A DNA stretch of 50,506 bases from Deltaproteobacteria bacterium Ga0077550. GTDB taxonomy: Bacteria > Myxococcota_A > Polyangia > Nannocystales > Nannocystaceae. This document shows, one piece after another, positions 24,948 through 32,524 of the stretch (positions are counted from its first letter, which is position 1; the number at the start of each line of letters is the position of its first letter). The position numbers were made by a program, and so were the translations under genes. The notes beneath the pieces are model-generated. The model did no database searches and was not told the DNA's origin. It was given only the letters and a program-made list of their open reading frames with translations. The stretch spans positions 1-50,506 of the forward strand of contig LNFB01000378.1 of NCBI GenBank assembly GCA_001464385.1, given 5' to 3'.

Positions 24948-26057
24948 ATGACCGATCTCGCCAAGCTCTTCTCGGGCCTGCTGCTCGCAGCCGCGCTCAC
25001 GCTCGCCTGTGGTGGCGCCCCGCCCGCTGCGCCCGTGGAGACCGCGGCGACGCCGGCGGAGAGCGGCGGCGTCACGCCGGCGACGACTGCCGCCCCGAAG
25101 ATCGTCGCGGACGAAGCCACCTTCGACTTCGGTGCGATCGGGGGCACCGAGGCGGTCGAGCACGTGTTCAAGGTGCGCAACGTCGGAGACGTCGACCTGA
25201 AGGTCGAGCGCGTCGAGAAGACTTGAGGGTGCACCGCAACCGTCATCTCCGATGACGTGGTTCCCCCGGGTGGGGAATGCGAGATCAAGGTCACTCTCCG
25301 CCCCAAGGCCGGGCAGACGAACATCGAGAAGCACATCGTCGTGGTCAGCAACGACCCGGTGCAGCCGAAGCTCATCCTGACGATGAAGGGCAAGCTGCTG
25401 GTCGACGTCGAGGCGGTCCCGCCGTCGGTGCAGATGATGAACCTGGCACCCGGCGAGCCGGGTATCGCGACCGTGTCCGTCGAGCGGAGCCTCGACTCGG
25501 CCGCCACGGTGACGTCGGCGCACATCGAAGACACGAAGAGCTTCTCGATCCGCGCGATCGAGACGAAGCCCGGGGCGCTGGCGACCTACGAGGTCCGCTT
25601 CGCCGGCGGCGAGGTCGGCACCGCCTCCACCAACGTGATCGTCGAGACGACGGGCGAACACACGCCCAAGCTCACGGTCCCGGTGCGCGCGAGCGCGTCG
25701 TACAACCTGGTGTACCCGAAGCGCGTGAAGATCACGCGAGACGGCAGCGGGCGACTCGAGCACGCCCTCCGGATCTCCACGCGTCGCGGAGATGCGCCGA
25801 AGATCGGGAAGGTGGAGGACCCGGATGGGTTGCTGGAGATCGAGGTGGGGGAGGCGAAGGGGACGTCGGTCGAGATCAGGCTGAAGGTCCGTGAGGACGC
25901 GGTGGCGGCCATCGACGAGCGAGGGCGGCACACGCTGTGGGTGCACACGAATGATCCGGACGAGCCGAAGCTGGAGCTCGAGTACACGGTGCAGACGGCC
26001 GAGCGTCGCAAGCCGCCCCAGGCCAAGCCGGCCGAGCCGGCGACGGCGGTGCACTAG
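24948..26057 (+). CDS. DUF1573 lipoprotein with in-frame TGA: probable selenoprotein
   Basis: One 369-residue product if the in-frame TGA at 25224-25226 is read as selenocysteine (residue 93). A lipoprotein signal ends in TLAC (Cys21). Residues about 52-145 form a DUF1573 domain: FDFGAIGGTEAVEHVFKVRN, the motif Thr-TGA-Gly-Cys-Thr, then PPGGECEIKVTLRPKAG and VVVSNDPVQPKL. DUF1573 proteins nearly always show Ser/Thr-Cys-Gly-Cys-Thr at this spot, so TGA replaces exactly the first conserved Cys. The frame is continuous on both sides, with family-typical sequence before and after. A hairpin starts directly after the TGA (25227-25265). The remainder is beta-rich and ends with a Pro/Lys tail. It would be a periplasmic redox or thiol protein. 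A TGC-to-TGA mutation is the alternative. An annotation program will split it into two pieces (ending 25226; starting near 25257). Confidence 0.8.
25224..25265 (+). promoter_or_regulatory. UGA codon and SECIS-like hairpin
   Basis: After TGA (25224-25226), GGG 25227-25229 can pair with CCC 25263-25265, AACC 25238-25241 with GGTT 25259-25262, and GTCATC 25242-25247 with GATGAC 25251-25256, leaving a TCC loop and a GT bulge on the 3' side. The apical loop is 22 bases after the UGA, within the usual range for bacterial SECIS elements, and a small bulge near the loop is also usual. The loop lacks the preferred early G, so the match to known SECIS rules is incomplete. Confidence 0.5.
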
Positions 26058-26059
26058 CG

Positions 26060-27202
26060 CTAGCGCGGCGAGTGTTCGTCGAGGTTCGCGCCGCCCCACT
26101 CGACGACCGTGAAGCCGGTGCGCTCGCGCTGCGGGATCGCCGGCGCCGCGACCCTGACCGGGGTCTCGCTGCGCGCGAAGATCATGAACAGGCGGAGCAC
26201 GGTGTCGGGCGCCGGCGTGACCTGCAGGCGCGCGTACGCGCCGTAGCGCGCCTCGTCGACGAGCTCGATCACGCTGTGCGGATTGCCCTCGAGCTCCGGC
26301 AGCCAGTAGGTCACGAAGTCGCCGCACTCGGCGTCGGTGAGCGCGTAGCGATCGCACACCGTCTCCAGGAACGCAGCGCTGTCTCTGCCCGGCACGGTGT
26401 GCGCGCGTGCGGGATCGATCGCGAAGTCGCCGCTCGTCGCCTCCCAGAACAGGTACTCGTGGCGACGGCCCGTCGCGACGTCGCGGAGCGTCCCGTCTGG
26501 ATCCGCGTCGACGGTCCAGCCCGCGTCGCCGTGCGGCGGATAGCTGACATCGAGACCGCCCGCGACGTCGATGCGCGCGTGGACCCGCGTCGGCGCCTCG
26601 GGGTAGAGGTAGACGACCGGCTTGCGCACCGCGATGGGGCGCGGATCGGGCTTGCCGAAGTCGAGCAGCGTCACGTCCGTGCAGATGCCGACGATGCCGG
26701 GCCTGCTCGCCTCGGCGCTGAACGCAAAGGTGGTGGGCGTCGGATCCTGCTCGCCCGTGACGACGAGCAGCTCACGGGCCTCGTCGAGGTCGTAGCCGGC
26801 GCGCGCGAGCTCTTCGAGCCGCGCGGCGTCGCGGATGCGTGCGCGCAGCGTGGTGCGCTCCCACGCACCCGTCGCGAACGGGCCCCCCGCGAGCGTGATG
26901 ATCTTGCCGCCGTTCTCGCTGTCGCGGGACTGGAAGCCGCGGATGTCGCGGGCACTGCGGCGTGACGGTTGCGGCCGCGGATCGATCGTCAGCGACTGAC
27001 GATCGGCGGAGAGCGAGAACACGTACACGGACGCGATCGCCTCGGGGACGCGCTCGAGCGCCTCGGCCAGGGGGCGCATCTCGCCGTCGGGTGGCGGCGT
27101 GGTCGGAGTGTTCGACGGCGGCGGGGTCGAGAAGGGCGTCGGAGGATCGGATCGACCGCACGCGGCCAGCAGGATCGGGACGAGCAGGAGCAGGCGGGGC
27201 AT
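26060..27202 (-). CDS. Lipoprotein of the KPVVYLYP family, function unknown
   Basis: A 380-residue lipoprotein. The start at 27202 was chosen because MPRLLLLVPILLAACG is a clean lipoprotein signal (Cys15); the frame also opens further upstream. A Pro/Thr-rich linker follows. The second half shows a widely conserved but uncharacterised pattern: RKPVVYLYPEAPTRVHARI, SYPPHGDAGWTVDADPDGTL, YLFWEATSGDFAID, GDFVTYWLPELEGNPHSVI and a terminal ERTGFTVVEWGGANL. The family is usually secreted and beta-rich; no catalytic site is apparent. It converges with the DUF1573 gene only 2 bases away and is followed upstream by the next lipoprotein gene on the same strand, suggesting a set of envelope proteins. 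Confidence 0.82.
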   Translation of the reverse strand: MPRLLLLVPILLAACGRSDPPTPFSTPPPSNTPTTPPPDGEMRPLAEALERVPEAIASVYVFSLSADRQSLTIDPRPQPSRRSARDIRGFQSRDSENGGKIITLAGGPFATGAWERTTLRARIRDAARLEELARAGYDLDEARELLVVTGEQDPTPTTFAFSAEASRPGIVGICTDVTLLDFGKPDPRPIAVRKPVVYLYPEAPTRVHARIDVAGGLDVSYPPHGDAGWTVDADPDGTLRDVATGRRHEYLFWEATSGDFAIDPARAHTVPGRDSAAFLETVCDRYALTDAECGDFVTYWLPELEGNPHSVIELVDEARYGAYARLQVTPAPDTVLRLFMIFARSETPVRVAAPAIPQRERTGFTVVEWGGANLDEHSPR

Positions 27203-27277
27203 CGCGTCGACCAGCGTTGCGTGGGGGCCGGTCATCGGGCAAGCGCAACGATGGGAGCGGCGGCGGGTGCCCCTGGC

Positions 27278-28627
27278 TCACAGCAGCCCGCACTTGCGGC
27301 GCCCGGCGTTCGGCCCGAACGCGTCGATCGGGTACACCAACGCGAAGTTGAAGCACATCTCATCCCCGGTGCCTTCGCCGACCGTGACGGCGACATCGCC
27401 GTCGTTGTCGTAGGTGCACGTGGTGCGCAGCACGTCGCCGGGCTCGACGCGCACCGCGGGGGTGTGCGGGTGGTAGATCTGGTTGTTGAAGTTCCAGCCG
27501 TCGACGGCGACGAGCGGCTCCTTCGCGGCCTCGTCGCCGCCGCGGAGGATCTCGGTGGTGAGCGACTCGCCGAGCTCGTGCATGTGCGGCCAGCTCGACA
27601 GGATGTTGAACGGCTCGTCGAGGAAGCTGGTGTCGCAGTCGCCCGCGGTCGAGTACCCGGTGGTGTTCGGCGGGATGTCGATGTGCACGGTGCCGAGCCA
27701 GATCGACGCGGCGGCGTTCGCCCGCGCGGGCTCGGTGCACAGCGCGACGCCCGACGCGTCGGAGGCGTCGGTGTAGCCGGCGATGTTGTTGTAGTGGATC
27801 TGCAGCATCAGCACCTCGCCGGGGCCGGGCAGCTCGAGGCCGACGTCGTCGGGCAGGGTGAACGCCGGCGCGCCGGGGGCCCAGCCCATGAGCAGAGAAC
27901 CGTTGCCCCCGAACTGATCGCCGCACGGCCCGGCCATGCCCGGCTCGGTGCCCTCGGGGGCGTGCAGCAGCAGCCAGTGGTGGATCACGCGCTCGTCGTC
28001 GATGATCGGCGCCCACGCGACGCCCTGCTCGTCGCCGGAGAACGGCGACGCGAAGGTGAAGCATTGATAGATGTCGTCGACGATCGGCACGTCGAAGCCG
28101 GTGCCCTCGGCGTCGCCGTGGGCGGTGAACGTCACGCTCGGCTCGCAGGGCAGCTCGTACGACGGATCGTCCGGGCCGCCCGTGTCGTCGATCGGGTCGC
28201 AGGTCTCGGGGCCCGACGGCGTGCCGGCCTCGATCCAGTCGAGGACGATCGCGAGATCGGCCGCGCTGACGTCGTGCGTCGGCGGCATCGGGCGCTGCTC
28301 GTCGACCATGCGCTCGGTGACCAGCGCGCTCACGGGCCGCGTCGGATCGGTGGCGGCGGGGACCTGCAGATCGGCGTAGTCGACCAGCGCCATCGGGGCG
28401 CCGAACGACGGGGTCGCGCCGTGGCACGAGCCGCAGTGGGCGTCGAGGATCGCGGCCACATCGCAGGGCAGGGTGGACGCGACGTCGCCCGTCGAGTCCG
28501 CCGCGGAATCGCCCGAGTCTGCGAGCGATCCGGAGGTGCCCTCCGCGGAGCCCGACTCGGGGTCGGCGGTCGGATCGGCGGAGCAGGCGTGCGCGAGGGA
28601 CAGCGGCAGGAACGCGGCGATGCGCAT
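27278..28627 (-). CDS. Copper type II monooxygenase-like lipoprotein with CxxCH site
   Basis: A 449-residue exported protein. The N-terminal LSLAHACSA is a weak lipobox (Cys15), followed by a Ser/Gly/Asp-rich linker. CGSCH (65-69) is a c-type haem motif within a short cytochrome-like segment that runs to the MPPTHDVSAADLAIVLDWI helix. The remainder resembles the peptidylglycine/dopamine monooxygenase fold found in many myxobacterial secreted proteins: VIHHWLLLH, LQIHYNN, WPHMHELG and DEMCFNF supply the His-His, His, His-x-His and Met copper ligands. Expected chemistry would be copper-dependent hydroxylation with electrons delivered via the haem segment, but the substrate is unknown. ATG 28627 follows from the signal peptide. 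Confidence 0.85.
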   Translation of the reverse strand: MRIAAFLPLSLAHACSADPTADPESGSAEGTSGSLADSGDSAADSTGDVASTLPCDVAAILDAHCGSCHGATPSFGAPMALVDYADLQVPAATDPTRPVSALVTERMVDEQRPMPPTHDVSAADLAIVLDWIEAGTPSGPETCDPIDDTGGPDDPSYELPCEPSVTFTAHGDAEGTGFDVPIVDDIYQCFTFASPFSGDEQGVAWAPIIDDERVIHHWLLLHAPEGTEPGMAGPCGDQFGGNGSLLMGWAPGAPAFTLPDDVGLELPGPGEVLMLQIHYNNIAGYTDASDASGVALCTEPARANAAASIWLGTVHIDIPPNTTGYSTAGDCDTSFLDEPFNILSSWPHMHELGESLTTEILRGGDEAAKEPLVAVDGWNFNNQIYHPHTPAVRVEPGDVLRTTCTYDNDGDVAVTVGEGTGDEMCFNFALVYPIDAFGPNAGRRKCGLL

Positions 28628-28771
28628 GGGTGGGGGCGAGGGAGCAACGACCGTGCCGGGTGAATTGCCGGTCGTTTCCCGCGCTGGCCCGCCCACCCTC
28701 GACGATGATCCAGGGCCCGCAGACCAGCGCGAGCGCCGGCTCGGCCAGGGGCCGCCAAGACCAACCCTCGA

Positions 28772-29248
28772 TCAGCACACCGTGTCGGTGTCGCAGCCGA
28801 CGTCGACCGTGAAGTCGACCGGCACCGACTCGGGGGCGCAGGCATCATTCGCACACATCGCGAAGTGCAGCTCGCCGGCGATGTGCTTGGCGCCCTTGTC
28901 CTGCATGCGGAAGGGGAGCACGAACGCGAGGCCGTCGGCGTCGAAGCGCGCGGCCTGGTCGGCGCGCTGCTCCACGCGATCGAACTCGACGCCGGTGGTG
29001 GGCGTGATGGTGAGCTTGGGCGCGTAGTCGAGGTTGACGTGCCACGGGGCGCGCGGCGACACGACGATGCGCGCCTCGCCCGAGCCACCCTTGGTGCCGC
29101 GCGCCGGAGCGTCGATCGCCACGTCGAAGCGCGGGCCCGCGGGCGCGGCCGCGGCGGTGCTCGGCGCCGGGGGCTGGGCCGTCGACGGGCAGGCCGCGAG
29201 GGCGAGGGCGACCAGGGGGAGCGCGAGCGTCCGGAGGATCACGGACAT
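28772..29248 (-). CDS. DsbD N-terminal-domain-like lipoprotein
   Basis: A 158-residue lipoprotein with signal MSVILRTLALPLVALALAAC (Cys20) and an Ala/Pro linker. The domain reads WHVNLDYAPKLTITPTTGVEF, ending in ELHFAMCANDACAPESVPVDF: the paired Cys (CANDAC) and surrounding strands resemble the immunoglobulin-like alpha domain of DsbD/ScsB, which passes reducing power to periplasmic proteins. No membrane or thioredoxin part is attached. A further Cys pair sits at the very end (VGCDTDTVC). It may be a periplasmic thiol-disulfide partner, fitting the nearby DUF1573 protein, though no operon links them. Start 29248 chosen over an upstream in-frame start because of the signal peptide. Confidence 0.75.
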   Translation of the reverse strand: MSVILRTLALPLVALALAACPSTAQPPAPSTAAAAPAGPRFDVAIDAPARGTKGGSGEARIVVSPRAPWHVNLDYAPKLTITPTTGVEFDRVEQRADQAARFDADGLAFVLPFRMQDKGAKHIAGELHFAMCANDACAPESVPVDFTVDVGCDTDTVC

Positions 29249-29354
29249 GAGAATGGTACGAACGCCCCGGGGATATCGGTGGCGAGCGCGGCGCACGGCG
29301 TGCGGAGCGTCACCACGGCGCGCGCTGCGGCCTTGGCCCGACGACGACCCGCGG

Positions 29355-29891
29355 TCAGGGCGACCAGGTCGCGTCGCCGTCGTCGCCGCGATCGGCGGTC
29401 AGCTCGACGCGGATCGCCACGCGGTCCTGGAGCTTGAGGGCGCCCGCGAGCGCGCGGTACGGCGCGATGCCCCAGCGCGTCGGCGTCAGGGTCGTCTCGA
29501 CGATCCAGTGATCGTCGCGGCGCTGCACCGCCAGCGGCGCCAGTGTGACGGTCTGTCCGTGCAGGGTCAGCGCGGCGGCGTCGATCGTCACGCTCGCGCC
29601 GTTGCGGCGGATCGTGCCCGTCAGGGTGGCCTCGGGGAAGCGGCCGACCTCGAGGACGTCCTTCGCCATCGTCTGCTCGATCTTCCGCCGATCGCCGTCC
29701 GAGAGCACGCCCGGGGCGACGGCCCCGCGCTCGACCGCGCCGTCGACCTGCAGTGACGCGAGCATGAACCGCGCCTCGAGCTGCTCGCCGCGGCGCACGA
29801 CGGTGAAGCTGCGGCAGCGGATCTGCAGATCGTGGGCGAGCCGCGCGAGCAACCCGTCCTTGTAGGTGGAGATGACGACGCGGTTGGTCAT
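29355..29891 (-). CDS. YceI-like lipid-binding protein
   Basis: A 178-residue protein of the YceI lipocalin-like family: the VVISTYKDGLLARLAHDLQI start, the DRRKIEQTMAKDVLEVGRFPEATLTG centre and VTIDAAALTLHGQTVTL strands are family marks. YceI proteins bind polyisoprenoid or other long lipids in a beta-barrel. No signal peptide is present, unlike E. coli YceI, so it should be cytoplasmic. Its ATG overlaps the stop of the halogenase-like flavoenzyme (ATGA 29888-29891), making it the last gene of the polyene-type operon. It may carry the hydrophobic product or intermediate; that role is inference. Confidence 0.85.
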   Translation of the reverse strand: MTNRVVISTYKDGLLARLAHDLQIRCRSFTVVRRGEQLEARFMLASLQVDGAVERGAVAPGVLSDGDRRKIEQTMAKDVLEVGRFPEATLTGTIRRNGASVTIDAAALTLHGQTVTLAPLAVQRRDDHWIVETTLTPTRWGIAPYRALAGALKLQDRVAIRVELTADRGDDGDATWSP

Positions 29892-31189
29892 GACTCGGCC
29901 TCGGACCAGGGCATGGCGGCCAGCGTACGCCGGCTCGCGCCGAGCACCGCCGTCTGGAACAGGTTGTCATCCCGCCAGACATCGCCGCCCAGCAACGAGA
30001 TGAAGCCCGAGCGCATCACCGCGTCGGGGACGTCGCCGAAGAACAGGTTGTCGAACATGCGCGAGTTGTAGAACCGGTGCGCGATGGCGTGGAAGGTGCG
30101 GTAGGCGACGTTCATGCGGTCCGACAGCGGCCGCATGAGCAGCGGATCGGCCTCGGTGCCGCGGGCCAACGCCGAGACCAGCAGCTCGGCCATGGTCGAC
30201 GCCGCCGACAGGGCGATCGCCACGCCCGACGAGAACACCGGGTCGAGGAAGCCGGCCGCGTCACCGATCGCGACGCGTCGTGCGTCGTGCGTGGAGCTGC
30301 TCGCGTAGCTGTAGTCCGCGATCCGGCGCGGGGCCGAGACGCGGGCGCCACGGATCAACCGCGACAGCAGCGGCGAGCGATCGACCTCGTCGAGGACACG
30401 ATCCTCGGCGATGGGTGAGGTGCGCAGGACGGCGCCGATGCTGAGGCGCCGGCCCGCCAGCGGGATCGCCCACAGCCACCCGTCCTCGATGCGCAGGACC
30501 TTCACGTCGCCCCGCTGCGCGAGCTCGGCCCACGCGTCGTCGTCGAGGCCGTCGTAGTGCACGAACGACGCGGCGCGACCGAGGCCGGGGATGACGAGGA
30601 CGTCTCGGCCGCCGCGCGAGAGCAGGCCGCGTCGACCGCTGGCGTCGACGAGGTAGCGGGCCCGCACGACCGACGCAGCGGCGCGATCGGGCCCGGGGCG
30701 GAGCTCGGCGGAGCCGCTGCGGCCCTCGTCGGGCCCGGAGCCGGGAGGCGTCGCCGCGAAGCGGAGCTCCACGGCGTCGTCGCCCACCGCGTGCTCGAAC
30801 ACCGTCACGCCCTCGCGCACCGTCGCGCCGCTGCGCCGGGCAGCGTCGGCGAGATCGGTGTCGAAGCGATCGCGCTCGACCTGATAGGCGAACCGCGGCG
30901 GCCCCGGCAGCGCGTCGGCGAACGGGAAGTACGAGGTCTCGCCGATCGCCTCGTCGTGGAACTCCGCGCCGAGCTTGCGCAGGTACCCGAGCTTCTCGAG
31001 ATCGAGGCCGACGCGCGCGAGCACCGGCAGGCACGACGGCAGCAAGGACTCGCCGATGTGGAACCGTGGGAACCGCTCGCGCTCGAGCACGACGACCGAC
31101 CACCCGGCCTGGGCGACGAGCGCGGCCGCAGCGGTGCCCGCCGGACCCCCGCCGACCACCGCGACGTCGAAGCGCTCGACGGTGGTCAT
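29888..31189 (-). CDS. FAD-dependent oxidoreductase with halogenase signatures
   Basis: A 433-residue flavoenzyme. It has GGGPAG (13-18), FPRFHIGESLLPS (40-52), typical of phenolic flavin halogenases, Lys72 in YLRKLGAEF where those enzymes carry their active lysine, and the WxWxIP motif as WLWAIP (238-243). The VDASGRRGLLSR segment and GDAAGFLDPVFSSGV complete the FAD fold. It may halogenate or hydroxylate an aromatic polyketide or polyene; geranylgeranyl-reductase-like relatives are the alternative. Start and stop both overlap neighbours by 4 bases. Its start codon lies in the third copy boundary of the 47-bp tandem repeat, so its translation is coupled to mini-ORFs rather than directly to the ketosynthase. 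Confidence 0.83.
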   Translation of the reverse strand: MTTVERFDVAVVGGGPAGTAAAALVAQAGWSVVVLERERFPRFHIGESLLPSCLPVLARVGLDLEKLGYLRKLGAEFHDEAIGETSYFPFADALPGPPRFAYQVERDRFDTDLADAARRSGATVREGVTVFEHAVGDDAVELRFAATPPGSGPDEGRSGSAELRPGPDRAAASVVRARYLVDASGRRGLLSRGGRDVLVIPGLGRAASFVHYDGLDDDAWAELAQRGDVKVLRIEDGWLWAIPLAGRRLSIGAVLRTSPIAEDRVLDEVDRSPLLSRLIRGARVSAPRRIADYSYASSSTHDARRVAIGDAAGFLDPVFSSGVAIALSAASTMAELLVSALARGTEADPLLMRPLSDRMNVAYRTFHAIAHRFYNSRMFDNLFFGDVPDAVMRSGFISLLGGDVWRDDNLFQTAVLGASRRTLAAMPWSEAES

Positions 31190-31236
31190 GCGTCGAACCT
31201 CGCGAAGATCAACGATGTCGAGCGCGCGCGGATCAT
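31186..31236 (-). CDS. Second mini-ORF of the 47-bp duplication (16 aa)
   Basis: ATG 31236 to TGA 31186 encodes MIRARSTSLIFARFDA. Its ATG overlaps the stop of the first mini-ORF and its stop overlaps the ATG of the flavoenzyme, each by 4 bases. It is a copy of the ketosynthase C-terminus read in a shifted frame register created by the duplication. It probably serves to relay ribosomes; a function of the peptide itself is not supported. Confidence 0.5.
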   Translation of the reverse strand: MIRARSTSLIFARFDA

Positions 31237-31302
31237 GCGTCGAACCTCGCGAAGATCAACGATGTCGAGCGCGCGTAGATCATGCGTCGAACCTCGCGAA
31301 GA
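31187..31302. repeat. 47-bp direct tandem repeat, 2.4 copies
   Basis: Copies start at 31187, 31234 and 31281; the third is partial (about 22 bases). The unit holds the last codons of the ketosynthase, its stop and the overlapping start of the next gene. The two full copies differ at only a base or two, so the event is recent or under selection. Period 47 equals 51 minus the 4-base overlap, which keeps each stop/start junction intact. Confidence 0.9.
31233..31283 (-). CDS. First mini-ORF of the 47-bp duplication (16 aa)
   Basis: ATG 31283 to TGA 31233 encodes MIYARSTSLIFARFDA. Its ATG overlaps the ketosynthase stop (31280-31282) and its own stop overlaps the next mini-ORF start. The final FARFDA residues equal the ketosynthase C-terminus. 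Confidence 0.5.
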   Translation of the reverse strand: MIYARSTSLIFARFDA

Positions 31303-32524
31303 CGAGCGACGTATTGATCCCGCCGAAGGCGAAGTTGTTGTTCATCACGAGCCGCGAGTCCTGGACCCGCAGCTCGCGGACGTAGTCCAGCGCCGCGCAC
31401 CGCGGATCGACCTCGTCGAGGTTGCGCGTGGGCGGCACGAAGCCGTCGCGCATGGCCTGGATCGACACGATCGACTCGATCGCGCCGCAGGCCCCGAGCG
31501 TGTGACCGGTGTAGCTCTTGGTCGACGAGATCGCGATGTCGGGGCCGAGCACGCGGGCGGTCGCGTGGGTCTCGGCGATGTCGCCGAGCTCGGTCGCGGT
31601 GCCGTGGCCGTTGACGTAGTCGATCGCCGTCGCAGCGAGGCCCGCGTCGTCGAGCGCGCGCTGCATCGCGCCGGCCATGCCCTCGACCGATGGCGAGGTC
31701 GCGTGCTGCCCGTCGCAGTTGGTGCCGTAGCCGACGAGCTCGGCGAGGATACGCGCGCCCCGTCGCCGCGCGTGCTCGTACTCCTCGAGCACCAGCGTGC
31801 CGGCGCCCTCGCCCACGACCATGCCGTCGCGCGCCGCGTCGTAGGGCCGCGGGCTGGCCTCGGGCCGCTCGTTGTACTTGGTCGAGGTCGCGTACATGAC
31901 GTCGAACACCGCCGCGTGCAGCTCGTGGAGCTCCTCGGCGCCGCCGCACAGCATGAGGTCCTCGTAGCCCGAGCGGATGGCCTCGTAGCCGTAGCCGATG
32001 CCCTGGCTGCCGCTGGTGCATGCCGAGCACGTCGTGATCACGCGGCCCTTGATCCCGAAGTGGATCGCGAGGTTCGCCGCGGTGGTGTGGCTCATGAAGC
32101 GGAAGTACGCCGACGACGGCATGCCCTCGAAGGTGTTCTCGGTGAACACGCGCTCGAGCGGGCCCTTCATCGACGACGACGAGCCGTGCGTGGACCCGTG
32201 CGCGACGCCGACCCGCGCGTCGGCGAGGTCGTCGAGCGTGAGCCCGGCGTCCTCGAGGGCGCGCTCGGTCGCCCACACCGCGAGCAGCGCGACGCGACCC
32301 ATCGTGCGAGTGGCCTTGCGCGGGTAGTCGAGCGACAGGCCCCGGACCTCGCCGGCCAGGCGCGTGTACAGGCCCTTGTACGCGCCCCACTGCGGCATCG
32401 TGACGATCCCGGTGGTGCCCTCGCGCAGCGAGCGGACCACGTCCGGGACGCTGTGCCCGATCGGCGACGCGATGCCCATGCCGGTGACGACGACGCGACG
32501 GCGCCCGCCCGGGTTCGCGCTCAT
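31280..32524 (-). CDS. Beta-ketoacyl-ACP synthase (KAS II/aryl-polyene type)
   Basis: A 414-residue thiolase-fold condensing enzyme. Catalytic residues are Cys169 in CSACTSGSQ, His307 in VNGHGTATELGD and His341 in KSYTGHTLGACG; GVAHGSTHGSSSS and NNNFAFGGINTS are typical of FabF-like enzymes in aryl-polyene clusters. It elongates acyl-ACP with malonyl-ACP. Start overlaps the FabG stop, and stop overlaps the first mini-ORF, in a six-gene operon that also holds a dehydratase, ketoreductase and flavoenzyme. Together with FabG and the ApeP-like protein it could run repeated elongation without enoyl reduction, which is how conjugated polyenes arise. Confidence 0.92.
   Translation of the reverse strand: MSANPGGRRRVVVTGMGIASPIGHSVPDVVRSLREGTTGIVTMPQWGAYKGLYTRLAGEVRGLSLDYPRKATRTMGRVALLAVWATERALEDAGLTLDDLADARVGVAHGSTHGSSSSMKGPLERVFTENTFEGMPSSAYFRFMSHTTAANLAIHFGIKGRVITTCSACTSGSQGIGYGYEAIRSGYEDLMLCGGAEELHELHAAVFDVMYATSTKYNERPEASPRPYDAARDGMVVGEGAGTLVLEEYEHARRRGARILAELVGYGTNCDGQHATSPSVEGMAGAMQRALDDAGLAATAIDYVNGHGTATELGDIAETHATARVLGPDIAISSTKSYTGHTLGACGAIESIVSIQAMRDGFVPPTRNLDEVDPRCAALDYVRELRVQDSRLVMNNNFAFGGINTSLVFARFDA

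Noticed and set aside
24948..25226. Reading the DUF1573 gene as a nonsense-mutated pseudogene or two separate genes
   Set aside because: The frame is continuous, both halves are under normal codon bias, the TGA sits exactly on a conserved Cys, and a restart near 25257 would leave half a domain. Mutation is kept only as an alternative.
31233..32390. Second long frame ending in FARFDA over the ketosynthase
   Set aside because: It is a shadow frame that ends in a repeat copy of the ketosynthase tail; only the last 16 codons matter as a mini-ORF.
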